Positions 10,487 through 21,666 of a stretch of 64,000 nucleotides of DNA are shown piece after piece. The DNA lies in contig JNVV01000021.1 in assembly GCA_000733355.1 (NCBI GenBank), positions 144,917 to 208,916 on the forward strand, read 5' to 3'. Within the stretch, counting starts at the first letter, position 1. Each line of letters opens with the position of its first letter. A program made the translations under genes and the position numbers. The stretch is from Falciphora oryzae (taxonomy: Eukaryota > Ascomycota > Sordariomycetes > Magnaporthales > Magnaporthaceae). The notes under the pieces were generated by a model that did no database searches, was not told where the DNA came from, and worked only from the letters and a program-made list of their open reading frames with translations.

Positions 10487-11375
10487 TCATAGCCACGCGC
10501 CATCAACAGAGTACACACTCCCGCTGACGAAGGTGCTCTCGGGCCCGAGCAAAAAGGCGAGCACGTTGCCGACCTCCTCGGCCGAGCCCTGGCGCTTGAA
10601 GGCGGTCGGGTCGTCGAACGGCGCGTCGGCGGGGCGGCCGGTCAGGTCCCAGTTCTTCTTCATCAGGGGCGTGTAGATGGCGCCCGGGGCGACGGCGTTG
10701 ATCCGGATCTCGCGGTCGCCCACCTCGAGCGCCGCCGCCTTGGTCAGCCCGACGACGGCGTGCTTGCTGGCGTCGTAGGCGGCGTGGTAGGCGAAGCCTG
10801 TGTGTTTGGAGGACAGGGGTCAGCATTTTTTTTTTTTTTTTTCGTTTTCTGGTTCTGTGAAAGACGGTAGAGGTACCCGTACCCTTGAGCCCGTGGATGG
10901 AAGCAACGTTGACGATAGACCCCCGATCAACAATCCTCTTTAACTGCGCGCGCATACAGTACATGGTGCCCGTCACGTTGACGGCCAGGATGCGCTCCCA
11001 CTCGTCGTCGTCCATGTCCGCGACCGACGTCTTGCCGTGGACTTTTCCGATGATCCCCGCAACGTTGGCGGCGCCGTCCAGCCTGCCGAACCGCGAGAAG
11101 ACGCCCTCGATCCAGGTGTCCACCTCTGCGCGCTTCGAGATGTCGACTTTCGCCGAGGCGTAGCGCGCGCCGGCGCCGGTGCTGGCAAAGTGCTTATCGG
11201 CGGCGGCCAGCGCGGCCGGGTCTACGTCGGCGACGCACACGGTCGCGCCGCGCCGCGACAGGATCTGCGCCGTCGCTAGGCCGATGCCGCTCGCGCCGCC
11301 CGTGATGGCGAACACCTTGCCCGCCAGCGGGGCGGCCGTCTCCCCCTGGAGCGTCTGGTGCGCTATCGATCCCAT
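10487..11375 (-). CDS. Classical short-chain dehydrogenase/reductase, 267 aa
   Basis: Exon 1 10883-11375 and exon 2 10487-10797, with an 85-nt intron (GTACGG donor, TGCTGAC branch, CACAG acceptor) and the split codon G|GC. Family marks are clear: a TGGASGIG cofactor loop at residues 25-32, an acidic VADVD end of beta-2 that favours NAD(H), an NVAG motif (usual NNAG), and the catalytic Ser159, Tyr172 and Lys176 (YDASK). PGAIYTP follows the active site and the C-terminus (SGSVYSVDGAWL) is standard for FabG-like oxidoreductases. It would oxidise or reduce a hydroxyl/keto group; the substrate cannot be read from sequence. I chose MGSIAHQ at 11375; the frame extends upstream but without SDR-like sequence. 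Confidence 0.88.
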
Positions 11376-13427
11376 GGCTTTTGTTCCCTTGCGCTTGTGG
11401 GTATGATGTTTTTTTTTTTCGTTGTTGTATGATCGCGCTGAGTAACTGCGAGCAGAGAGGGGGTTTCTTAAAGGGGATATGAATGCGTGATGGAGGGGCG
11501 CAAGAGACTGTGGGTGGACGAGCCTGACAGGGAGGGGGACGACGGAGCTTCCGAGAAGGAGGGATGAAAACCGGTTGACAGGACGAAGGAACAAGGGGGA
11601 GGCAGCGTGTCAGTCCGGTATATATACGAGAGAAATCACGGCTCGGAGAAGAAAAAAAAACAATAAAAAAGGGGAAAACTGCGCGGAGGTAGTTTGTCTA
11701 GACCGGAGTTATTGCCATCTTCTTCGACGCTCCGCTTGGATTTCATAAGGGGACCCCTCTCTTGTCTGTCTCCATCCACGTGGGCATGACTCTTTCAGCC
11801 CCGCGCGAGAGATCTCTTTTTCCTCTTTTCCCCTTTTTCTTCTCTCGCTTTTATTTCCTAGGGCAGACGGATATTTCGGGATTGACAATCGCGACATCCG
11901 CATCCGAGGGCGCGGGCCGGCGGGACACGCGTGCGCGGGGTGTGTGCGTGTGGTCGCACGGGGGCTCGCTTTGTAGCTTGTGCATGGCGAGGAGCTGCCT
12001 CGGCAGGAAAAGATGGACGGAGAAGATCTGATAGCGCAATCCCACATACAAACCTGGCAAAATGGGGACGAGGGCGGGACACGCGGGGAGCGAACGGCGG
12101 CTTACTTGGCGGCTTGCTGTTGCCCCTTTCCCTTTCTCCCTTTACCCCGATGGCAGCCGCATCCAGTTGCAGGGGCAACCATCAGCTCCGCCCGGGATGG
12201 GCTGTCGAGCAGAATCTGGTCCTGGCTAGAATATTGGCGCGGATGACAGCACGGCTGCATGCAGCGAGAGGTACCAGGTAAACCTGGTGCAACTCCCGCG
12301 GGGCATTTTTGATTTGCCGCCTCATCCTGCTCGTCGGGATGGGAGGGTCAGACGAATCTCCCGTCGGATAAAATCGATTTGACCATCTCCAGCACAGCTC
12401 CTGGGGTGGCGGCGGCAAGCGATGGAGGGGAAGCTTGCTGCAGGTGGAGTCGCGGGCGGCACTGGGCTTGGTCTCGAGTGGAGGCAACTCCGGAGTCAGG
12501 GACTTCTTTCGGGAGTGGCCAAGCTATTCCAGAGGCATCGAGGCACATGTGCGCTCAGGGGATTACAAGAATGATGCAAGAGGGTGGAGGACGAGGGCTG
12601 ACGATGGTGGCTAAGACACATGTTTCCGAATTGTGCTTCGAATTGCAGCACACCTGCCATTCTCTTGAAATGGTATTGGATAGAGTGCCTGGCCGGCTCA
12701 GATTGCCAGCGCATTTTGTTTCGAGATAAAGATCTTCGGCAGTGGAGGTGGTGTATGGGGCCTGGTTCTACGTAAGATCTTCTCTTGCCGGGAGTTAAAA
12801 AAAAAAAAAAAAAAAGGCCCGAAGGTGAAGGGGGTGGAGGCGCAAAGAAAGACAGTAATTACCCGGCGGGCGGGAAATCGTCCCAGTGTGGTGGATCAGG
12901 CACGTCGAACACCATCCCTGGTCAAGGTTGGGACGGGGATGCAAGTGAAGAAAAAGGCCGGGAACAACTGGCATTAAATATTAAATGGTTCAGGATAAAC
13001 GTGAGGCCCGAAGCCGACGGAGGAAAGCAGCTGCCCAGAGCCTCAACTAGAACCGGCAGGTAGAAGCAGCCCAGGGCTAGGTTGACTCGCGCAGGCTCGA
13101 TATCGCCACATCTGAACGAGTTTGGAGAGTTGCAGGAAATGCTCGCGACGCCGGATCACCAGCCCTAAAAGCGCTCGGAAGAACTGGCTGTAGAAATACT
13201 CGTCGACCTTCTAAGACATCAATGTTCGCCGACAGGTGGCTAAGCGCATTCATTGATGCTTGGGTGCCAAATGCAGATGGAGGGTGCGGGGTTGAACTCA
13301 ATCTCACATCGGTTAACCCTAACCCGTCCTGCACGTCTCGGTTTACCCCTGAAGGCAGCCAACCGTCCCTGTCAAGGACCCGGAATAGATGTCTATTCTG
13401 TAGAAAGGACGCGCAATCCAATGAGTT
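11376..13427. other. About 2 kb without a supported gene
   Basis: Promoter of the SDR gene, then a long stretch with only short overlapping frames and no domain. A pyrimidine-rich strip at 11815-11860 and A/T runs (11400-11420, 12797-12815) are visible. A short TTAACCCTAACCC at 13313-13325 resembles telomere repeat but is only about two units. A non-coding transcript is possible but nothing in the sequence shows it. Confidence 0.5.
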
Positions 13428-15540
13428 CTAGCTGGACTCTTCCTTGGGCGCCGATGCGTCTGCTGGAGCCGCAGCAGCCGCTTTCTCAGCCTGCTTCTTC
13501 TCCTTCTTTTCCGCCTGTTGCCGCGCCTTCTCCAGCTTTTTCAGCTGGTTCTTGGTCATCTTGCCATCGCCGGCGGCCTCAGGCTCGGCGCCTTCCTTCG
13601 TCTCCGCGCCAAGGCTCGCCGTGTCCCACTTGAGCTTCAGTGGCCTGACCTTCATGAATTCGGCCACAACCTCGTCCGTCACTTTGGCCCGCCGCTCCTG
13701 GAAGCCGAGCACGTACTTCCGGAGCTCCTCCGCGCACCTCTTCTTGATCTCGCCCGTCAGCATCTTGCCTGTGCTGTACTCAACCCTGATCTTCTCGAGC
13801 TAGATTTAGATGCCAAGAGTCAGCGATCCACCCCACATGAAGATAACAGACGATTTGTCCAGGCATGATGATCACTGACCTCTTCATCATCCTCAAGGAA
13901 GAAGGTAAGGTACTGGTACGGAACGTCCTTGGTAGTGTCGCCGCCCTTTTCCCTGTGCTCCTCAACAGTGATCTGGCCGCCGGAGAATGCGTATTTGTTG
14001 ACCTTGCTCAAGATCTGTTTGGGGGTGTCCTTCATGAAGATGGCCGACGCGTCGATGCTTGCGCTCATCTTGGAGCCAGGACCCTGCAGAGCATCGAGGA
14101 AGCGCGCGTGTATAAGAGACGGTTTGGCAAATTCTTTTCAAGGTGTCAGCCAGTGCGGCCTTCATGTACAAAGCTCGCATGTGGGTTCGATAACATACTT
14201 AGCCTCGACGCAACATCGCGCGTCATCCTGAAGTAGGGATCTTGATCAATGGCGCCTGCAACTGTGTCAGTAACTACGCCTAGCTGTCCGAGGAACCATA
14301 CTGGCTGGAGAGTCTTACAAGGAATCAAGCAAGGGATTTTGCTTGAGATCTTCTCGTCGGAGCCAAAAATGTGAGGGAAAGACGACGCGAAACTCGTCGC
14401 GCCTGAAGAAGATAGTATCACAGTCAACTATTTGCTATGAGCATTATACGGCGAATTGGGCGGCGGACTAACCCTGGATGCTGCCGAAGTGGATCTTGCC
14501 GATATTTGTGCTGTCATTGAAGCCAAAGATGGCCTTGGCCTGGTTGTATGTGATGTGCTTCGACAACCTTGTGATGTTCTTGTAAAAAGCACCGCCGACG
14601 AAGCTGTTGGGGAGTCGGTCAGCATCAGAGGCTGGGATGCAGCTCGGGGACCATTGGCAGCTCACTCGTAGTCTGAGAAAATGAACGTCTTCTCCGGGTC
14701 AAAGCCGACTGAGATGATGTCCCTGACGTTGGTCTTTGTGTAGGATTGGACCTCCTCGATTGTCCTCTTCTCGTTGAAGAGGTATTTCTAGCCGGGTGTG
14801 AGCGAGTGCTAGCCCCAGAGTCGGCTCTAGGAACCACATACCTCGTCCTAAGATGTGTTAACATTTCGTGCCCCTCATTCTTCTCAGAGAATCAGGATTT
14901 GTACTTACATCGGTCATCATGATGATCAGGGGAACCTGGAAGACTTCTTGGAGCCATTTTGTGAACTCGAAGGGGACCGTGTGTCCAATGTGCATCGAGT
15001 CGCTGCGAAGGCGCCGTGATCAGCCCATGCCCTCACTCCCTCTCCTGCGGGCGCGCCGATTCCACCGAGACTCAAGCTGTTTAATACCTGCTGGGGCCAC
15101 GGCCCGTGTAGAGGAAGAAGGGCTCGTTCCGCTCGTGCCTGTCGAGGATGGCCTGGAGACCAAAACGAAATCCAGTCAGCCTCTTTCAGTCCCCATCTCG
15201 GGGGCCGTTCGCGGTCCCGTGGCGCGCGGAGGAAACGGGCGGTTACTCATACGTCGAGCTCGCGGTGGGAGAAGACGATGCCGCGGCGCATGAAGCGGTG
15301 CGGCTTGTGGCCGGTGACGCGCTCAAAGCGCTCGAGCAGCTCAGCGTCGATCAGCTTGGTGCCGAACTCCTCGACCAGCTTGTTGTAGTTGATGGCCTGC
15401 ACGTTGCCCTCGGCGTCGACGCCGCCGCTAACGTTCCAGGGGTCCACGCTCTGCTGCTGCTCGACGCCCTTGGCAGGTGCCACGGGGGGCGCCGCCTGGC
15501 CCTCCTCGGTCGTCGGGACCACGATGTTTGCTGCCGCCAT
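13428..15540 (-). CDS. WRS1: Cytosolic tryptophanyl-tRNA synthetase, 490 aa, ten exons
   Basis: Minus-strand exons: 15253-15540, 15088-15152, 14909-15002, 14842-14847, 14666-14787, 14473-14603, 14319-14402, 14199-14255, 13880-14133 and 13428-13799. All junctions are GT-AG and keep frame. Class I signatures: HIGH at residues 122-125 (after [10 protein letters not shown]) and KMSAS at 304-308 (after LQGPGS), as in eukaryotic TrpRS. Other conserved blocks are TDDEKYLF, TFIFSDYDFVGG and [13 protein letters not shown]. It charges tRNA-Trp with tryptophan in the cytosol. The fourth exon is only 6 nt (GACGAG, Asp-Glu), supplying the DE of the invariant TDDEK block. The N-terminus is a variable leader (residues 1-40) without a clear mitochondrial presequence; the C-terminus has a Lys/Ala/Glu-rich tail common in fungi. 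Confidence 0.95.
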
Positions 15541-15856
15541 TGTGGGCGCAGTGGTGAGTGGTGTCGTCGAGGTTGTCCTTGGCGTCGTCGCCTATTCTCG
15601 GCGAGGTTCTCAGTTAGCTGTGGTTTGGAGAATTGCGTCGAAGGAGTCAGACGAGGGCGGCCGTCGGGCTGGTCCTCGGGTGACGTGCTGCGCGTTTGAG
15701 TCAATTCAGTTTTTGGCGGGGTCCTTTGGTAGCAGCGGGGTGCTAAGCTCCGAGGCGGGGGTGGGTCGAATTGGCCTATTCAGGCGGGACGGGAAGAGGC
15801 ACGGAAACTAAGGTACAATCCATGGTATTAAAGTTGTGCTACCAACAACCAGGTGC
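15541..15856. other. Upstream region of WRS1
   Basis: Short interval between the WRS1 start and the 3' end of the DUF7580 gene. No gene seen. Confidence 0.5.
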
Positions 15857-17860
15857 TCAGTCGTCGCTGATGTCTAAACTTCTAATCATGTCGTTCAACT
15901 CGCATACCACCCCTTTAAACACGGCTTGCTGCAAGCGCGGCTTCGATAGGTCGTCGCCAAACCCAAAATCACAGTCCAAGCACTTCTTGGTAAGCTCCTT
16001 GTACCTGGGTCCTAGCACGCAGGACCCTGGGTAGACAGCTTCCGGACGCGCAGGACGTCGTTCGCGTCGACGAGCTCGCGCCACATCCCTATTTGCAACA
16101 GGATTACGCCGAGGCTCCACAGCGTCAGGTTCCGGATGCCGTACTGAAGCTTGCTCTCCTCCATGGCCGTGGAGTCGGGTGTGGGCGCTGTCTGCACGAC
16201 GCCTTCCATGTCACCGCAGTTGCCAGGGTCGAGGAGTTGCGGCGCGGGTTGGGGAGTGTTGCTAAACTCGAAGCCGACGTGGAGGGTTTGCAGGTAGTTC
16301 GACATGTTTTGGTCTATTTTGAAGAAGGAGATGTCGCCCAGAGAAAACAACTCCCCAAGCCAGGGGGTTGAGTGGAATTTCAGCACGGCTGTGACGAGGT
16401 TGCGTGCTAACCTCAGCTGGTCCGGCATGGAAAGGGAGCTCTCGGCTGGGTTGGAGAGAACTGTTCTCATGGAAACAAGGGCATCTGGGCCCGAAGTTGA
16501 CCAAAAGAGATCGTGCGCGGTCTTGTTGCCCAGGGCGTTGTAGAAGGTGTGTCTGAAGTTCTCTTGATCGTTGGTGTCGATGTATCCCAAACAATCGGCG
16601 GAGCAGGGTGATTTGGAGGGAGAGCACTGGCTCAGGGCAGAGCAGATGTCATGGATACGCAAAAGATTGTTAGACTTGACACCCTGCTCCGGGACATCCG
16701 ATTGTAGTTGTGAGGGAGCTGGCGATGGCAGCGCGGGTGCGTCGGCGAAGCGAACCTTGCGGCGCTTTTGTGGATGCGTCACTGTAGGTTCTTCTTCTGA
16801 AGCTGGCGGGGTGCCGTTATTAGTGTCCACCCGATCGAACAACATCCTGGACTTGATCCGCAACCTTGTAAGGCTGGCCTGCATAACTTTGTTGACAAAA
16901 TGGTCGTGGCCGTAACATATGACGGCCACGTCCATCTGGACATCGCCCTCAGCCCGTGCGTCGAGGAAGAGCTTGACAGAATGGCGCGTTGGACCGGCCA
17001 TTTGCATCGATTCAGGGGCTCTAGACCAGGCAATCGCGAGTGCTTTATGGAAAGCCTTTGAGGCACGCCTGACGGGACCGTATTGCCCATATTCCATTCT
17101 TTGCTCCGGATCGAGACCAAAATGTGGCCCCATGATTCCCTCCCGCTGTCCGACGGCTCCATCGCAAGAGGTCCCTGTAAGATAGCCGCGTGTCCGAGTG
17201 GGCACAGAGGTGTCTATCGCTTGCTTGCGGAGGCACCTGAGGTCGCTGATGGAGGCTCGGAGCTCCTCGATGAGTTTTGTAAAGTCGTCTTTATTCCAGG
17301 TGAACTTGACGCGGCCCCGTAGTCGGTTGATCGAGTCTTTCACGTGTTCGTGCTACATCTCAAATATCGTGTTGGCTTCGTTGTGGCGACCGAAGGGGCG
17401 CTCTCTTCAACAATTAAATAGGTACCTAGTAGGCAATACGTACCTCGTGCCGATCCTCCAACAGTGGGCCAAGACGACGGAGGTCGTCTTGGAGCTTTGA
17501 GAGGGTGGTTATGATGTCTTCAACAACGTCATGGAACAATCTTTCTTTCGTTTTCCCGAGCACCAACTCGACTTGTTTTTGCAGTTGCTTGTTTTGCCAT
17601 TGTGGATGCTTGGCATCATCCAGCATCTCTGTAATCATGGCCTCGTCATTGGGGCAGGCAAGCCGGAGCAGGTGGTGAATCTCGCTGCGGAAGTTGTCGA
17701 CCTGGCATCGGTACCTCGTCCGAGTTCTTTTGGCTTCCTTGAAGTAGTGGCGGAATAATTTGAGCTTCTCGCCCACTGCGGTGTAAACCTTGATGCAGGT
17801 TCCCAGGAGTCCCAGGACGCCCGTGGTTATCGAGAGGGGATCCATTGCTAATCGTGACAA
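15857..17860 (-). pseudogene. DUF7580/HeLo-like protein gene with a C-terminal frameshift
   Basis: Exon 1 (17444-17860) begins MSRLAMDPLSITTGVLGLLG, the hydrophobic helix typical of HeLo-like/prion-inhibition N-termini. A 91-nt intron (GTACGT...TGTAG) leads to exon 2 from 17352. The long second part has the degenerate kinase-like end of DUF7580 (LTLWSLGVILLQIG, then ELVDANDVLRVRKLS). The frame stops at 16012-16014, yet the family's C-terminal block (LGPRYKELTKKCL, CDFGFGDDL) continues at once in another frame to a stop at 15857. A one-base loss in the CAGGG/TCC stretch near 16015-16030 explains this; the only splice alternative is a 14-nt intron, which is implausible. It is a sequencing error or a young pseudogene. 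The family is linked to fungal regulated cell death; the exact role is unknown. Confidence 0.7.
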
Positions 17861-18279
17861 TATTTCTTCGAGGCTCGTGCAATCTAGCTCGTGAACGAGG
17901 TGTTAGCAGGTAGAAATTTGGATGCCGGACAATCAACCAGCCTGACCGATAAATCGATTCCATGCTGAGAGCGCGAACCGCCCGCGAGGCAACCAGGGAC
18001 ATGGCACAGCCTCCACCAGCGCCTGCGTTGCGTGGCGTGGAGTTTGCGGGTGCGTGGCGTCCAATCGACCTTTGAGGCTGTGTAGGCGGCGCCTGATGCG
18101 CGTTGGGTGGGGAGGCTACGCCAAGCCTGGTGCTCCCGAAGGTCGTCAGCTGCCCGATAGATTCGAACATCATACATGGTATTCACAGTCAAGATTCCGT
18201 CCTCCTCTCTCCCACTCGCTCACATTGATTGCTCTCGGCGTCGCTGCGAGATTACCCGCCTCTATCGAGGCCGAAAGCG
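17861..18279. promoter_or_regulatory. Divergent promoter region between DUF7580 and C2H2 genes
   Basis: About 420 bases between head-to-head starts. No clear operator or TATA box. Both neighbours belong to non-self-recognition-type families, so shared control is possible but not shown. Confidence 0.35.
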
Positions 18280-19012
18280 ATGGAGATACTACACGTGGAA
18301 CAAGCATCGCAGCCATCGCCCTCCCTTGTTCAACAGTACCTCGATGAATTGAGCCAACTTGGAGATGGTTTTGACCACCGCGGCGGCCTTGTTGGCAGGC
18401 TCTGCGCCGAGTGCATTATTGTCTTCCGGACGACCTTGCGAACCCTCTCCAACAACAGGGAGTCTCTAAACAGACCCGAGTCTTATACCAGTCTGGAAAG
18501 AAGCTATGGCCGCCTCAAGCTTTGGTCCGACGGTCATGGAATCGCAGCGGGAAAATTCGATGAGGCTTTCGACAGGTCAAGAAGCCTCCGCCAAACGATT
18601 CTGAAGCTGTTGACAAGCATCAGCCACACATTGATCGAGCGTAACGATGCCTTTTCCTTTTCCGTATCTATATCTCCCACACGGAAGAGATGCCATTGGG
18701 ATTTTAACAGGTTTAAAATTTAGGGCTTATACCACTCGCATGCGCAGAGCAAGAGATCTCTGCCCCAGCTTTCACGAAAGGCATCCATGCCCTCACGGAG
18801 CTCCAAAATGCTGCCGAAACCGTCCAAAACGATGGCTCCTCCGATAGCTCTTCCGATGATCTCGACTCGGACACCATCGAGGATGTCGTCGAGGACCTGG
18901 AGACAGACACAACATGCCTCGCAGACCTGGATCATCTGCTGAAGGATCCCATCTTGGAAGTTGACGTCGAAAAAGCAGCCCCTGGATATCAGCTACTTGA
19001 CTGGCAGCCAGA

Positions 19013-19017
19013 CAGGG
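19013..19017 (+). other. Target-site duplication CAGGG, left copy (right copy 25599-25603)
   Basis: Identical 5-bp sequences directly outside the two LTR ends, the usual length for Ty1/copia integration. Using only one copy restores the zinc-finger reading frame exactly. Confidence 0.93.
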
Positions 19018-19283
19018 TGTCGGATTGTCAGCACTTTGCGCAGGCAACAAAAGGGGCCAGAGGGTCCCGGAGCACGGGACCCTCGGGGGCCCGGTGCCAG
19101 GGATCAGGAAAAGGCCCTTTCTCTGCTCCCAGACGTGTATATAAGGAGGTCGAGTCCTCCTTCCTTTACAAATAGATTCTTTCCCTCCTTCATGCACAAT
19201 AGAGACCCTTTTACAGATCGTACGATCATTGTTCATCACCTACGGAAAGCTCCGCGCCTACAGGAGTACCACTCCTACCAACA
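19018..19283 (+). repeat. Left LTR, 266 bp
   Basis: Starts TGTCGG and ends CCAACA. It contains a 10-bp-stem dyad (GAGGGTCCCG...CGGGACCCTC), TATATAAGG, the dyad AAGGAGG-TCGAGT-CCTCCTT (19143-19162), the 12-bp palindrome GATCGTACGATC (19216-19227) and the terminal hairpin AGGAGT-ACC-ACTCCT (19262-19276). Confidence 0.95.
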
Positions 19284-19599
19284 CTGATCAGTGTTGCTTG
19301 CAAAGGCAACACAGATAGCAAGGTAAAGGATTTAACGTTAAATACCGACTTGCTTTAAGCAAGCCCAGGGTTAACGTAACGGTCTAAAAGCAGGAGAAAC
19401 CCTATTTCCCGCTCGGCAGCACATTTCTAAAAGACAACGATCCCTCAAAGGAGACACCGATTTGCTCAGCAAGCCTAAAACCTCCCACAAAAAATCGCTG
19501 CATTTAAAAAAGGGTGTTGCGTAATCCCCGAAAGATACCGACCTACTTAATAATGCCTAAAATCCTCGAATTAAAAAATCACACAACGGTAGCAGCGAC

Positions 19600-21660
19600 C
19601 ACCGTACCAATTAGCAAACATATCCAACGACGTTTCGAACGCGAACGCTAAAAAAAAGCTCGAAAATCAGCAAACGGCGCTCCTCGAAAGCACCCTGAAC
19701 AACTTCAACATCCCCAAAAACATCGCCCAAATTTGCGACAAAAACTTTTTATAAAACGTTTCCTACGAACTTGGATACGCACCAAACAAAGCATCCCCCG
19801 AACTTAAAAACACCTGAATCCTTAAAATATTAAGATCCTACGGCAATGCATAAAGCAACTCCCTCTTTAGCAATTTAATTAAGGACCTCGATAGATAAAA
19901 GCAATAGCATTTCGAAAACGTGCATTAACAAATCCTGCGAGCCTTTAAAAGGTATTTAAAAGCTTATGGAATTCCCCTGCCAAAAAAACCCAACCGAAAA
20001 ACGATAAAACGATTCGCGAAGGTTTTGCAAATGGAAAAAGTCCCTATTATTAAAATAATACAAACTAGATCTCCCCCTGCCCAATTTCCAACTTAAACGC
20101 CCGCGGGAACCCCTAACGAAACAGGCGAAAGAGCACAAGGGATAACCATAATTTAGGAATCCCATTTACCGCTTTAATAACTAGCCCCCAAATAATTAAC
20201 AAGCAAAAGGTCGATTTATAAATCATAGGAATTAATTCCTAATAATTTACCGCTCGGTACCAACCACTATAAATCCTACCAAAAAAATTTACTAAACCGG
20301 AAATAACCGGCCTCCAAATCCTTCCAATTACCCTAATAATAAGCAATAAAATCTACCACGACATCAATTAAATACGTCGTACTAACCTTAACCCGGATTA
20401 TACCACTAACGGTATTTTAATTCGCTAAAACAGGAAATAATAAATCCACCGTTCCGCGGATCCCATTTTAATTTCTAAAAACAAATTTAATACGAAATAC
20501 CACCACTACCGCAATTATAATACAAACTTTTCCCCCTTGCCGAGATTGCTAACGCTCCAATCGACGCGAGCACCGTAAAAAACTTTAGGCAGGTTTGGGA
20601 TAGGGACTACGGGTATTCTGGAGATCCGTACGATATTTTCGACGATAAGGTCTTGTTTTTTACAAACATATGCGAGATGCTGCAAATCCCCCTTTCATAG
20701 CTCTATGCGCTTTTCCCGTTGGTATTACAAGGCCGTGCAAAGGAGTTTTTTACCTTCTAAATAAAAAGAGGGGCATCGTTTAAAAAGATCTATTTAATTA
20801 TAAAAAAGCACTTTAATACGAAGGTCAACCAGCAATAGTACTATATAAATTGGAGCTCGATAACCTTCCAGACCTTCCGTGTAAAAAGTTTAAGCACAAA
20901 AAAGTCCAATTTGGAAATCTTACAAACATTATTTAACAAGTTGCAGCTGTGTTAAAAAATATTAGGTCCATCCTACCAAAATGACCACCAATTTATTACA
21001 AACACCCTACGCGCAGTTTAAAAAATTCCAAAGCTAAAAATAGCCCTTTTAAAACTAAAAAGGACATTTAAAAAACTATTTTCACAGCTTAGGAGTACAA
21101 TGCAGGTAAAGGAGAACACTAACGTTTTTACGTCTTATTTTATAAAGCGGCGATTTATTAGTACGGATCGCAGGGAACGGCAAAACACCGGCCGCAAAAG
21201 AGATCCGAGCACCAAAACATAGCAACGGATTAACAAATGCTAAATCTGCGGCAAATAAATTTGCCGTTTAATACGGCACACCTTTAAAAAGTAGAAAAGA
21301 TCCAAAAAACTATAAAAACGGTCCCAGGAAGCTCGAAACGAACCCAAAAAAGGATACAAACAGTTCTTCGCAACCGTCGAACCCGAAAATAGCGATAACG
21401 AAAACCCGGAGATTAATCGATTCAATTAGGATTTAGGCATAAACGAAGAGCTGTTAAGCACCCACTTTATAACCCAAAATATAGCGACGTTCCTAATAAA
21501 AAAGGCCTTCCGATACCGCATTTATACAGGCCTAGGGAAAGGATTAAAGGATAAAGAGATACCAGCTCCCGCAAATCAAGTACTAATTTAGTACATATTT
21601 AGCAGCTTTGCCTAATAGTACGGTATTATCCCAAACACAAATGCCGCGACCAATTTAACG
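19600..21660 (+). pseudogene. gag remnant of the Ty1/copia element
   Basis: No intact frame, but conceptual reading shows stretches of helical gag-like sequence. At 21238-21279 there is a zinc-knuckle remnant with the spacing C-x2-C-x4-C-x4-H, in which two positions are now TAA. This is the form seen in many fungal copia gag proteins (CFVCGK-like). The region between the left LTR and about 19600 has no recognisable coding and should hold the primer-binding site. Confidence 0.7.
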
Positions 21661-21666
21661 GCCGGA

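Noticed and set aside
11709..12729. Several overlapping 70-116-codon frames on both strands
   Set aside because: Mutually overlapping, no family features, no intron signals that would join them.
13313..13325. Telomere-like TTAACCCTAACCC
   Set aside because: Only about two units, isolated, next to an essential gene; most likely chance.
16014..16030. A 14-nt intron to repair the DUF7580 frame
   Set aside because: Far below the minimum size for fungal introns; a one-base indel is simpler.
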